Origin: Palsa-360 sp963719875
GTDB lineage: Bacteria; Acidobacteriota; Terriglobia; Acidiferrales; UBA7541
NCBI GenBank assembly: GCA_963719875.1
Contig: CAVRDJ010000004.1
Coordinates: 868,001-932,000, forward strand
DNA length: 64,000 nucleotides
Reading direction: 5' to 3'
The position numbers were made by a program, and so were the translations under genes. How positions within the stretch are numbered: the first letter of the stretch is position 1; each line of letters starts with the position of its first letter. The notes below the pieces were generated by a model. It did not search any database, was not told the origin of the DNA, and worked only from the letters and a program-made list of their open reading frames with translations. This document shows positions 17,215 through 26,788 of this stretch, one piece after another.

Positions 17215-19068
17215 CTATCCGGCAACGCCGACCGTCAAATCCATCACTCGCCGCGTTAGCTCGTCTTTGGTAAATGGCTTCCGAAGGATAAATAACCCCG
17301 CTTGCGTGACTCCTTGCTTGGCCATCACGCCGTCGGTATAGCCAGACATGTAGAGCACTCTCATATCGGGGCGCAGCGGAGACAACGTCTCAACCAAGGT
17401 CCGCCCGCTCATGCCCGGCATGACCACATCGGTCAACAGCAGGTCAATGGTTGTATCTGTTTGTTTTGCGATTTCAATCGCTTCGAAAGCATCCTTGGCT
17501 TCGAGAACCGTCAAGCCCATGTCCTGAAGCATCCGGCGAGTCAGCTTCCGAAGAGCATGTTCATCTTCCACAAGCAAGACTGTCCCATGTTCCTGGATGA
17601 GCCTTCCGGACGACTGAACTGCCGGCACCTTTTCCGCAGTCCCTGAGACGCGTGGAAGATATACCTTAAAAGCGGAACCCTTCCCTGGAGCGCTATCAAC
17701 GATAATGTAGCCGCCACTCTGCTTGACCACTCCATAAACCGTGGCTAACCCCAATCCAGTTCCCTGTCCTTTGGTTGTGAAAAATGGCTCAAATATGTGG
17801 GATTGCAATTCGGCGTCCATTCCGCCCCCCGTATCGGCCACTTTCAACATAACGTAAGGACCGGGTGCGACGCAGCGATGCAGAGTCGGGCTTGTTTCGT
17901 CCAATTCAACGTCTGCCGTTTCGATCGTAACCTTTCCACCTTGCGGCATTGCGTCTCGCGCGTTCACGACCAGATTTAAGATCACCCGCTCGATCTGGTT
18001 TCGGTCTGCTTTTACAGTCCCGACTTTTTCGGCCGGGATTATGTCCATCGTGATATTTTCACCGATCAATCGTTCCAACATTTTTCCTGCCCCGTACACA
18101 ATCTCGTTGAGATCCAGGACCTGAGGTTCGAAGACTTGCTTCCGGCTAAAGGCCAGGAGTTGTTGCGTAAGGGAGGCCGCCCGCTTTCCCGCGTTCTGAA
18201 TCTCGTCGACCGCTTCCCTGTACGGGTCATCCGATGGAATGTGCTTCTGAAGCTCTTCGCAATAACCAAGGATCACACCCAATAGATTGTTGAAGTCGTG
18301 AGCGACTCCGCCCGATAATCTTCCGATGGCTTCTAGTTTTTGGGAAAGAAGGAGCTGCTTCTCTAAATCTTTGCGCTCTGAAACGTCTCGGTTCACAATC
18401 ACGATCTTCTCGACTTCCCCGCTGCTATTTTTGACTACGCTAGCCGTGGATTCTAACGGCACCCAACGCCCGTCTTTGTGGCGAATTCGATATTCGAGAC
18501 TGCGTCCTACTCCTGAGCGTTTGGCCTCAGCGGCTGCCTCGACTACTTTTTGCTGATCCTCCGGGTGAATTTGCTCAAAGCCCTTGGACTGGCTCAGTTC
18601 CTCCGTCGAGTAGCCAAGCAATTTCTGGTAGGAGGGGCTGTTATAGATGCGGTTCCCGTTCCCATCCACGACTGCAATCATGTCGGCGGCGTTTTCGCTG
18701 ATTAAGCGAAAAAGCTCCTCTCGTTCCGCAATCTGTTTGCGAACGCGAAAAAGCTGAACTTGCTGGAAAACGACATAGAGATCGAACAACATGACCAAAC
18801 TCACCAGGGCATGTACGGCCAGGCTGGTGTCCAGCGAGTAGTAGCCGTTGAGGCTGGGGATAAATGCAGGGAGCACGAAGGAAACAATTCCGAACGTCAA
18901 TGACAGAGAGACTAGGATGCCTGTCGAGGACAGCCACCATTGGCGCCGCTCGGTTTGGTGCCAGGTCTCCGGAATCATAGACGCCGAATGGCTCCTGCCG
19001 AATATTGAAGAAAACTTCATCCCGAATGAACTCCAATTGAATTTCGAGTCTTGGAGCGTGATGTCCAC
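17215..19068 (-). CDS. Membrane-bound hybrid histidine kinase (PAS, HisKA, HATPase, receiver)
   Basis: A 617-residue sensor. Two membrane helices (about 46-72 and 80-102) precede a PAS domain (about 118-235; AADMIAVVDGNGNRIYNSPS), a HisKA dimerisation helix with the phospho-acceptor His257 in GVAHDFNNLL, an HATPase domain with NLVVNARDAM, the G1 box DTGGGM and GTGLGLATVYG, and a C-terminal receiver with VEDE and LLTDVVMPG. The attached receiver suggests an intramolecular phosphorelay or a feedback function. It is directly upstream of the NtrC-family regulator gene. The start may lie at an internal ATG (residue 17 or 31). The signal it senses is unknown. Confidence 0.9.
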   Translation of the reverse strand: MDITLQDSKFNWSSFGMKFSSIFGRSHSASMIPETWHQTERRQWWLSSTGILVSLSLTFGIVSFVLPAFIPSLNGYYSLDTSLAVHALVSLVMLFDLYVVFQQVQLFRVRKQIAEREELFRLISENAADMIAVVDGNGNRIYNSPSYQKLLGYSTEELSQSKGFEQIHPEDQQKVVEAAAEAKRSGVGRSLEYRIRHKDGRWVPLESTASVVKNSSGEVEKIVIVNRDVSERKDLEKQLLLSQKLEAIGRLSGGVAHDFNNLLGVILGYCEELQKHIPSDDPYREAVDEIQNAGKRAASLTQQLLAFSRKQVFEPQVLDLNEIVYGAGKMLERLIGENITMDIIPAEKVGTVKADRNQIERVILNLVVNARDAMPQGGKVTIETADVELDETSPTLHRCVAPGPYVMLKVADTGGGMDAELQSHIFEPFFTTKGQGTGLGLATVYGVVKQSGGYIIVDSAPGKGSAFKVYLPRVSGTAEKVPAVQSSGRLIQEHGTVLLVEDEHALRKLTRRMLQDMGLTVLEAKDAFEAIEIAKQTDTTIDLLLTDVVMPGMSGRTLVETLSPLRPDMRVLYMSGYTDGVMAKQGVTQAGLFILRKPFTKDELTRRVMDLTVGVAG

Positions 19069-19276
19069 TATTCTGCAATAGGTTGGAGTACGGCCTTGCC
19101 GTCAATCGCGGAGGCGTGTCTTCGAAGTTATCGACTGAATTGAAGTAAGTTTGTTCGATTTCTTTTCATCGTGCCTTAAATCTTAACCATTGATTTCTGT
19201 ACGGGGAGGGGCGTGGCGCCAACCCGCATTCCGGCTGGCGGGAGGCGTTCAATCATGACTTGCGAGAAGAGTTGGA

Positions 19277-19669
19277 CTACATCGCGCGGATCTGTGCTGA
19301 GCAGGCCAAGTTGCGTTCAAGGTGCTCATCCATAAGGACCGCCACATACTGGGAGCACGTGGCCATCTCGGCTTCAGCCCACCTTCTGGCCGAGGGAATC
19401 ACACGCCCGAGCTTTTCCATTACTGAGTAATAGGCTCGAATTGTACGAAATGAGCCTTCCCGGCCCCTTAAATCGGGAGCCAATTCGTGCACTTTCAGAA
19501 TTGCCCGGAAGTCGCGCGAACTAAATGAAGGAGTCGAAATGCCGACTGCGGCGCGAATGCGGTCCGAAACTGGCCGCGTGGCTATGCCCGCGATGGTCGC
19601 CCGCCAGTAATAGAGCGCGAACTGGCTGAACGCGACAATCGAAATACAGAATAGGATTGCAGCCATCAC
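19277..19669 (-). CDS. Membrane-anchored hypothetical protein (130 aa)
   Basis: A 130-residue protein with one N-terminal membrane helix (about residues 2-22) and a mostly helical soluble part rich in Arg and Ala, including SSRDFRAILKVHELAPDL. AAAGGAG lies 12 bases before the GTG start at 19669, or 15 before the ATG one codon later. It lies between the histidine kinase and PilZ genes on the same strand, which hints at surface or motility signalling. I do not recognise the family. Confidence 0.65.
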   Translation of the reverse strand: MMAAILFCISIVAFSQFALYYWRATIAGIATRPVSDRIRAAVGISTPSFSSRDFRAILKVHELAPDLRGREGSFRTIRAYYSVMEKLGRVIPSARRWAEAEMATCSQYVAVLMDEHLERNLACSAQIRAM

Positions 19670-19765
19670 TTGACTTGGAACTCCTTTCTCAAGGCCTCCG
19701 ATTGGAGATCTGTCCCAATCATCAAGCTTTCCGAATTTCCTCCATACTCTTAAACAAACTCAGAA

Positions 19766-20326
19766 TTACGCATGATCTGGATTGGAACCGACATGCCCCG
19801 TGCGCTTTAGTTTCTGAAGCAGGGCCCTGCACTTCGCTTCAGGAAGCACATCTTGGCGCATCATCTCCATTAAAAGCTCATGCACAACAAGACATACGTC
19901 ATTGGTCTGTTCTTCTTGGATGCAAGACTCGCCGGAACCCTGCGGAATTTCGGATTCGGGCAGGAATTCGCCGCTGAGTTCTCCTATCCATTTGTCCAGT
20001 ATCCAAAGTTTTTCCGGATCGGCACATTTGAACTTGACGGCCATACCCATGCCAGCTAATGAGTAGACGACCTCCGCCTGTGCTTCGAAGGAACGTTTTT
20101 CTTTGATGAGGCGCAGCTCTACAATTGATCCTGCCGAGAAGGAATTATTCGAATCTACGTAACAACCCTCGCGGCTTAGATCGGAAGTGCGCCCTTGAAT
20201 TTTTGTTTTGGACCTAGGCTCGACGGCTTCGACCGTTACGGTGAATGGGTATCGCGCTTGTCGGCGACGGTCATTGGCGTCGTGTTCAGCATACTTCCCT
20301 GCTTGATAGGTTTGCGTTTCGGACAT
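19766..20326 (-). CDS. PilZ domain protein, predicted c-di-GMP receptor
   Basis: A 186-residue protein whose residues about 20-115 form a PilZ domain. Both halves of the c-di-GMP site are intact: an RxxxR motif in RRRQARYPF and a DxSxxG motif in DLSREGCYV. The C-terminal 70 residues are helical and acidic and may contact a partner. PilZ proteins commonly control type IV pili, exopolysaccharide or flagella, and this one lies near a pilin gene and its likely regulators. It is cytosolic, with no membrane segment. Target not identifiable from sequence. Confidence 0.88.
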   Translation of the reverse strand: MSETQTYQAGKYAEHDANDRRRQARYPFTVTVEAVEPRSKTKIQGRTSDLSREGCYVDSNNSFSAGSIVELRLIKEKRSFEAQAEVVYSLAGMGMAVKFKCADPEKLWILDKWIGELSGEFLPESEIPQGSGESCIQEEQTNDVCLVVHELLMEMMRQDVLPEAKCRALLQKLKRTGHVGSNPDHA

Positions 20327-20795
20327 CGTCTTTGCCTCGATTTGTTATAAGTGATGAAATCTCTGTCTTCCATAAAGCACAGGGCTTGCCAATAGCGGTC
20401 GGACGAACCATTCGGGAATCAGTAAGTTACAGACAACCGAATTTCAGGCAAAAATGCGACTGTCCGAATGGCACACGATTGTATGCAGCGCGCACACTTC
20501 GTGATTCCTACGCTCGTGCCCGCTCGCGGCCCGGCTCCCAGAATATTGCGCCAGGGTGTCGATGCGCGGCTAACCAGAAATGGTCTTAGATTTGAGTTCA
20601 CGGCGTCCTCTTCTGAACTCCCCTGGTCTCTGCTTTAAGAGATACTTTGGCGATGAAAGGGCCACTTGAAAATCGCCGCATTTCATCGCGGATAAATCAA
20701 TCGCGGACAGTCCGCGCAATACCCGCTTAGGTCCTGAGGAGGGGGATGATCGGAATGTGGGAACGAACAAGAATTGTAGGTATGGAATTGGCTGA
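20327..20795. other. Divergent intergenic region
   Basis: This 469-base gap lies between the PilZ gene (minus) and a kinase gene (plus). No coding frame is convincing. The right end leads into two tandem palindromes described separately. Confidence 0.4.
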
Positions 20796-20825
20796 CAGAG
20801 TTATACTCTGCCAACTCTAAGTTGG
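20796..20825 (+). promoter_or_regulatory. Two adjacent palindromes before the kinase ribosome site
   Basis: CAGAGT-TAT-ACTCTG at 20796-20810 is followed at once by CCAACT-CTA-AGTTGG at 20811-20825, and the CAGGAG ribosome site follows directly. They may be a paired operator or two mRNA hairpins that gate translation of the kinase gene at 20835. TATACT inside the first palindrome could also serve as a -10 element. Confidence 0.45.
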
Positions 20826-20834
20826 CAGGAGCCC

Positions 20835-23543
20835 ATGCCGATCCCCCCTGGCAAACGTCTAGGGCCCTACGAAATTCTCACCGTGATTGGTGCGGGCGGC
20901 ATGGGCGAGGTCTACAAAGCCCGCGATACTCGCCTCGATCGAATTGTCGCCATCAAAGTTCTTCCTGCTCATCTCGCCGACCGCGCGGAGTTGCGCGAGC
21001 GCTTCGACCGCGAAGCAAAAACGATTGCCGGCCTGAACCATCCCCACATCTGCACTCTTCACGATACCGGCCATCAGGACGGAATTGATTTTCTGGTGAT
21101 GGAATATCTCGAAGGCGAGACGCTGGCGCAGCGACTACAGAGAGGTCCTCTGCCTCTAGAGCAAGTGTTGCGGTACGCCATCGAGATTTCCGACGCGCTG
21201 GACAAGGCGCACCGAAAAGGAGTGACGCACCGTGATCTGAAGCCAGGCAACATCATGCTCACCAAGACCGGAACGAAGCTGCTTGATTTTGGGTTGGCGA
21301 AGTTGAAGCAGGAGATTTCTCCGGCCACTCCGGACTCGCAGCTTCCGACGATGAAGAGCGCAATCACGGGCGAAGGAACGATCCTTGGCACGTTGCAATA
21401 CATGGCGCCGGAGCAACTGGAAGCCAAGGAAGCAGACGCCCGCACTGATATTTTCGCCTTCGGCGCGGTTGTCTACGAGATGGCGACGGGCAAGAAGGCA
21501 TTTGCGGGCAAGAGCCAGGCGAGCGTGATCTCGGCCATCATGTCGTCCGACCCTGCCCCAATGTCGTCTCTTCAACCGATGACACCTCCGGCGTTCGACC
21601 GAGTGATCAAGACATCCTTGGCAAAAGAGCCGGACGATCGGTGGCAGACCGCCGCCGATCTGTGCCGAGAGCTGAAGTGGATTGCTGAAGGCGGCTCGCA
21701 AGTCACGTTGGGTCCGACTTCCGCAGTGAAAGGCATTCGCGCACTCGGGCGGCGAGGGCTAATCGCCAGCGCAGGCACGCTGCTGTTGGTTGCGGCGATC
21801 ACGACCTTGGCGACTTGGAAATTGAAGCCTTCTCCTCCACCTTCCCCACGGCCTGTCACCCGCACTGTCATAACGTTGCCGCCGGGCCAGAATTTGGTCA
21901 GCACTATGGCCCTCTCTCCCGACGGCACTCATCTTGCGTATGTCGCCATCCAGAGTGGCACCCAGCAGCTTCACCTGCGGGCGATGGATAGCCTGGACGC
22001 CAACCCCATTCCCGGTACCGAAGGAGCTACCGAGCCCTTCTACTCGCCTGACGGCCAATGGTTGGGGTTTTTCTCGGGCGGAAAGCTGAAGAAAGTCTCA
22101 GTGAGCGGAGGAGCGGCGATAACCGTCAGCGGTGTTGAGTCAATCCATGCCGGGGCCAGTTGGGGCAGCCAGGGCAACATCATATTCGGGAGTGTTACAG
22201 AACCTCTCAAGCAAATGTCAGAATCGGGAGGCGCCCCTCAGCTGCTAACTCGTCTCGAGAAAGGAGAAACCAGCCACCGCTGGCCGGAGTTCTTGCCCAA
22301 CGGTAAGGCAGTGCTCTTTGCTGCTGGAAATGGCGGAAATTGGTCAGGCGCGCTGATCGCCGTCCAGTCGGTCGGGACAGGCGAACGGCGGAACCTGGTT
22401 CAAGATGGAACGTACCCCCACTACGCACCCCCTGGGCACCTGCTGTTTGTGCAAGGAGGAACGCTGATGGCCGTGCCATTCGATCCCCAGCGGCTAGCGA
22501 CCACGGGCGCGGCGGTTCCCATGGTGGAGGGCATACAGCAATCTGCAAACAGCGGAGCCACCCGGTACAGTATTTCCCCAACGGGGACGCTGGTCTATGC
22601 TTCTGGGGGCGCTCAGGCAACTCAACGCAAGCTGGTATGGGTCAATCGTAATGGGGCAGAGCAGCCCTTGGACGCCCCCGCGCACTCCTACGAGACCCCA
22701 CGGATTTCTCCTGACGGTCGCCGGGTATCTGTGGACATCCGGGAACAGGACTCTCAAGTCTGGCTGTACGATCTCTCCAGGGAGACGCTGACCCGATTGA
22801 CTTTTGAGGGGACTACGAACCAAAACCCGGCTTGGACACCGGATGGCAAGCGGATCGCGTTTCAATCAAACAAGGAAGGGTCTGGGCTCAGCCTTTTCTG
22901 GTTGCTGGCCGATGGCAGCGGGGGGCTAGAGCGGCTTACAACCAGCGAATCTCTTCAGGCTCCAAATTCCTGGTCCCCGGATGGGCAACTGCTCGCCTTT
23001 ACTGAACTCAATCCCACAACTGGATGGGACATCTGGGTGCTGCGGATGGGCGACCCTTCGGCAAGCCAAGGGCAAGTCCGCAAGGCGCAGCCATTCCTCC
23101 AAACACAATTTACGGAAGGAGCGCCGCGGTTTTCCCCTGACGGGCGCTGGCTGGCGTATGTCTCGGACGAATCCGGCCGCTATGAAATCTACGTGCAGCC
23201 ATATCCTGGTCCGGGCGGAAAGTGGCAAATCTCTACGGAAGGCGGTACAGAGCCGTTGTGGAACCACAACGGGCGGGAGTTGTTCTACCGCAGCGGCGAC
23301 AAAATGATGGCTGTGGACATTGCCACGCAGCCGAGCTTTTCCGCGGGCAAGCCCCGGACGCTTTTTGAAGGTCGGTATGCTCGGACCACGGCAACGATCC
23401 CCACCTACGACGTGTCTCCCGACGGCCAGCGCTTCTTGATGCTCAAGCCCAGTGAGTCGGCAGGGAGTGCACCGACGCAAATCAATGTAGTGCTGAATTG
23501 GTTTGAAGAGTTGAAGCGCCGCGTGCCTGCCGGCTCGAAGTGA
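20835..23543 (+). CDS. Transmembrane Ser/Thr kinase with TolB/WD40-like propeller
   Basis: A 902-residue receptor kinase. The cytosolic N-terminal Hanks-type domain (about 12-280) has the glycine loop IGAGGMGEV, the lysine in VAIKVLP, HRDLKPGN and DFGLAKL, with APE represented by MAPEQ, so all catalytic residues are present. One membrane helix (about 304-324) leads to an extracytoplasmic propeller (about 350-890) with repeated PDGxxLAY and SPDGQWL blades of the PD40/TolB kind. This architecture is characteristic of Acidobacteriota and their relatives. The ATG has CAGGAG three bases upstream. Two tandem palindromes just before it may control expression. Ligand unknown. Confidence 0.93.
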   Translation: MPIPPGKRLGPYEILTVIGAGGMGEVYKARDTRLDRIVAIKVLPAHLADRAELRERFDREAKTIAGLNHPHICTLHDTGHQDGIDFLVMEYLEGETLAQRLQRGPLPLEQVLRYAIEISDALDKAHRKGVTHRDLKPGNIMLTKTGTKLLDFGLAKLKQEISPATPDSQLPTMKSAITGEGTILGTLQYMAPEQLEAKEADARTDIFAFGAVVYEMATGKKAFAGKSQASVISAIMSSDPAPMSSLQPMTPPAFDRVIKTSLAKEPDDRWQTAADLCRELKWIAEGGSQVTLGPTSAVKGIRALGRRGLIASAGTLLLVAAITTLATWKLKPSPPPSPRPVTRTVITLPPGQNLVSTMALSPDGTHLAYVAIQSGTQQLHLRAMDSLDANPIPGTEGATEPFYSPDGQWLGFFSGGKLKKVSVSGGAAITVSGVESIHAGASWGSQGNIIFGSVTEPLKQMSESGGAPQLLTRLEKGETSHRWPEFLPNGKAVLFAAGNGGNWSGALIAVQSVGTGERRNLVQDGTYPHYAPPGHLLFVQGGTLMAVPFDPQRLATTGAAVPMVEGIQQSANSGATRYSISPTGTLVYASGGAQATQRKLVWVNRNGAEQPLDAPAHSYETPRISPDGRRVSVDIREQDSQVWLYDLSRETLTRLTFEGTTNQNPAWTPDGKRIAFQSNKEGSGLSLFWLLADGSGGLERLTTSESLQAPNSWSPDGQLLAFTELNPTTGWDIWVLRMGDPSASQGQVRKAQPFLQTQFTEGAPRFSPDGRWLAYVSDESGRYEIYVQPYPGPGGKWQISTEGGTEPLWNHNGRELFYRSGDKMMAVDIATQPSFSAGKPRTLFEGRYARTTATIPTYDVSPDGQRFLMLKPSESAGSAPTQINVVLNWFEELKRRVPAGSK

Positions 23544-23911
23544 ATCCACGCTGGTTGGCAATAGCATCTCTCTCCTAGGCCAATTCCTGAGACAGGATTT
23601 TCGGAATTTGGCCCAAACAGACACGACCAGATCGCCATATTCCGAGAACAAAACCTGACACGCGTTGGCCGCCAACTCAACGCTTGTCTCCCTAATTGAG
23701 GCTCGAACCTAGGTGTGACGATAGCCGCTTATCGGCATCGCTCGGCGCAGAGCCCTAATTTACAAACTGGAGGTTGTCCTGTAAGTGCTTATTTTAGCAT
23801 CGCTTACTCAGGTGGCTCTGAGATGCGAAGTACATACGTACTACTAGTTTGTTACCTCGGTGCTATTGGCGCCCCCCTTCCAATCCTTCAGACTTGGGGC
23901 GTCCCAAATTT
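23544..23911. other. Intergenic region before the cyclase-kinase gene
   Basis: No gene is evident in these 368 bases. A short palindrome, AGTAC-ATAC-GTACT, lies at about 23828-23841 upstream of the next gene and could be a regulator site. I see nothing else. Confidence 0.35.
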
Positions 23912-26302
23912 ATGCATACCGCAGACGATGTCGACGCACTCTTAAAGGCACGAGCTGAGATTGATGAACAGCTCCGCCGGCACAAGAATGCCTTGACGGT
24001 GCTGTTTACCGACGTGGTGGGCTCGACTCGCTTCTTTGAGCGCAATGGAGATACGGCCGGGCTGGTGATGATCCATCGCCACGATGAACTGGCCGCGCGC
24101 GCTATCCAACAATATGAAGGCAAAGTCGTTAAGACGATCGGGGATTCCGCCATGGCGGAATTTTCAAATCCCGGGTCGGCTGTGCGCGCAGCCGTGGAGA
24201 TCGAGCGCCAATTTCTAAAGCTGAATTTGACGCTGCCGGAAGAACACCGCGTGCAGGTTCGCATTGGCGTTCATACCGGCGTTGGCTTCCGGAAAGGGAA
24301 TGATTTATTCGGGGATGTGGTCAACGTAACGGCGCGCATGGTGAAGCGCACGGCGCCCGCGCAAATTCTCATATCCCGCGCCATGCATGAAGCGATCGCG
24401 AACGAGTCCGATCTGCACTGCCGGTGGCTCAGCAAGCTCACGATCGATGGGCGCACGGAAAAGGAAGATATCTTCGAAGTTGTGTGGACCGACGCCGAAG
24501 CCTATCGTGACGTGCAAGACAGGTTGGCGGCCTCTTCCACTATCCCGCCGCGCTACGAAGTCTTATCTCAGATTGGGACTGGCGGGACCGGCATCGTCTA
24601 TAAAGTTCGCGACCTCGAAACCAGCGAAATCGTGGCCCTGAAGATTCTCAAGCCTGAGATTGCGTCCGATCCGGATGTTCAGGAAAATTTCAAAAGAGAG
24701 TTGTGCCTCGCTCGCAAAATCACGCACAAGAATGTTTGTCGCATCCATGAATTCAGCCGCTTGAACGGGACAGCCTACACTTCCATGGAATTTGTCGAGG
24801 GCGAGAGCTTGATGTCCAGGCTGTATCGCGTGGGATCGCTGCCTTTGAACGAGGCGCTGGAAATTGCGCGACAGATTTGCGCCGGTCTCCGCGAGGCCCA
24901 CGCACAGGGAATTGTGCATCGCGACCTGAAACCAGGAAATATCATGTTGGACCGGAACGGCACCGTGAAGATCATGGACTTCGGCATTGCGCGAATGATT
25001 CAGCGGGATGGTCCCATGACGGGCACGATCGTTGGCACGCCGGCGTACATGTCGCCCGAGCAGGCTGAACTCAGACCCGTGAGTTCGTGCACTGACATTT
25101 ATGCGCTGGGACTAGTGCTCTACGAAATGATCACAGGGGTCGCTGCCTTCAGCGGGGACACTCCCGTAGCCGTTGCTTTGAAGCAGATTCGAGAGTATCC
25201 GAAACGACCTCGTGAAATCGTGCCGCAGCTTTCAGGCGCCATCGAAAAAGTGATTATGAAGTGCCTGCAAAAAGATACTGCGAAACGTTTTCAGTCCGTT
25301 GATGAATTTGAGGTAGCCCTGGTGAAGGCCGCGAGGGCCAGGCGCGTCAGTCCCTGGGAGGCCGCGCTGAACCGGGGGCTCGTGCGCGCGGAACGCGAGA
25401 TTCCCGACCTTTTGCGCCAAGGCGTTGAATATGCGAAAACCTTTTTAGAGCGGCAAAATTGGAGTGGTCTGCTGAGGACTCAAAAGGAACCCACGGCGAT
25501 GCTCGGCGTAGCCGGCATGGTGGGGGCCTTAGCTATCTTTGTGCTGATCGGGGGATGGAAGCCCCGCACGATCAATGCGCAGCCCATCAAGACGGCTAGC
25601 CAGAATACTATGTCGCCTGTTGCGGCGGCCAATGGTTCGTCTTCTGGGTTCGCATCGCGCCCGCCACAGAATTCTTTCGAACCGATGGCATCGCATGAGG
25701 TTGATCTGTATGGAGACTCCAGGGCTGATCACGGAAAGCCACTGTCATCCATTCCTGATTTGCCGAAACACAAGCTTTCAGCTGAGCCTGCTGCGCCACT
25801 CATAGCATCGTCAAAGCCGGATCAAATCGTAAAACACGCGAATTCGGCTGGTCGGACAAACGAGCGGAAGGCGCATTCGGCCGCACAGGGGTCGACTCAA
25901 CAGCAGGCGCTCGCGAACCCGACACAGTCGGAGGTCCTGACACCGGTAAGCGCCCCGCAACCTGTGGAACAGGAACCTGCGACGAATTCATCGCAGTCCA
26001 GCGCTTTCCCCGATATGACCCACGAGCAAGTTATAACGTCGAGCCAGACAAAGACTGGTGTCGACGAGCCGAAGACACCCAAATTTTATTTCGAGGTGGG
26101 GTCGTTCAAAGACGAGACCTGGGCGAACAATGCGGTCGACAAATTGACTCAACTCGGCTTTCATGCCGTGTTGATTCACAAAAATCTCTTGTGGTCGCAG
26201 TCCTATCACGTCCAAGTGGGCCCCTACACAAACCAAAGAGACATTGCGGAAGTGCGGCAAGCCCTCTCTTCGGAAGGTTTTAAAGTACGTCCGGTAAATT
26301 AA
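23912..26302 (+). CDS. Class III nucleotide cyclase fused to a Ser/Thr kinase and a SPOR domain
   Basis: A 796-residue fusion. Residues about 20-190 are a class III cyclase with the metal site VLFTDVVGSTRFFE, the KTIGDSAMAEF region, and GDVVNVTARM carrying the transition-state Arg, so it looks active. Residues about 215-480 are a complete Hanks kinase (IGTGGTGIVYK, VALKILK, HRDLKPGN, DFGIARM). A membrane helix (about 530-550) precedes a long Ser/Pro/Gln-rich linker and a C-terminal SPOR domain (about 723-796; FYFEVGSF, YHVQVGPY) that should bind denuded peptidoglycan outside the membrane. The start at 23912 is chosen because the family-like sequence begins right there. cAMP is the likelier product. 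Confidence 0.9.
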   Translation: MHTADDVDALLKARAEIDEQLRRHKNALTVLFTDVVGSTRFFERNGDTAGLVMIHRHDELAARAIQQYEGKVVKTIGDSAMAEFSNPGSAVRAAVEIERQFLKLNLTLPEEHRVQVRIGVHTGVGFRKGNDLFGDVVNVTARMVKRTAPAQILISRAMHEAIANESDLHCRWLSKLTIDGRTEKEDIFEVVWTDAEAYRDVQDRLAASSTIPPRYEVLSQIGTGGTGIVYKVRDLETSEIVALKILKPEIASDPDVQENFKRELCLARKITHKNVCRIHEFSRLNGTAYTSMEFVEGESLMSRLYRVGSLPLNEALEIARQICAGLREAHAQGIVHRDLKPGNIMLDRNGTVKIMDFGIARMIQRDGPMTGTIVGTPAYMSPEQAELRPVSSCTDIYALGLVLYEMITGVAAFSGDTPVAVALKQIREYPKRPREIVPQLSGAIEKVIMKCLQKDTAKRFQSVDEFEVALVKAARARRVSPWEAALNRGLVRAEREIPDLLRQGVEYAKTFLERQNWSGLLRTQKEPTAMLGVAGMVGALAIFVLIGGWKPRTINAQPIKTASQNTMSPVAAANGSSSGFASRPPQNSFEPMASHEVDLYGDSRADHGKPLSSIPDLPKHKLSAEPAAPLIASSKPDQIVKHANSAGRTNERKAHSAAQGSTQQQALANPTQSEVLTPVSAPQPVEQEPATNSSQSSAFPDMTHEQVITSSQTKTGVDEPKTPKFYFEVGSFKDETWANNAVDKLTQLGFHAVLIHKNLLWSQSYHVQVGPYTNQRDIAEVRQALSSEGFKVRPVN

Positions 26303-26788
26303 TTTCCTCCCTCAATCCAAAAGAAGAAATGGGCCGCGATGACCACAGTCTGACGCGTGCGCGCCAGCTTGCCAATTCGCGTCCTGACCCACTCGTGGAA
26401 ACGCCATCTTTCCCAAATCGATCTCTAACGTTTAGATTTTTGTGAGAAGCCTCCTTACGCCACACTCTACAACTTCTATAAATCCTCGGCGGACCATCCC
26501 ATTAAATGTCCGGAGGCAGAAGACCACTTCAGATAAGAGGAACTCACGGAACTTGGCTCAAAGTACAGACTCAAGTATCGAGGCTAACTTCGCGCAAATT
26601 GGAGGTTTGGCGTCTCTTGTGTCCTGTTGGCCCACCAAAAAGATGTGTTGCGAACCATGCAATGATTGTGCGATTCACTGAGTGCGCTAGACGCGTTATC
26701 TCCTTCGCCCGGTTCGAAGCCGGCTAGTATGGAAGGCGATTCATCGCGGCAGCCGAAATTGTCCATAGGCAATTCGGACAAATGAATT

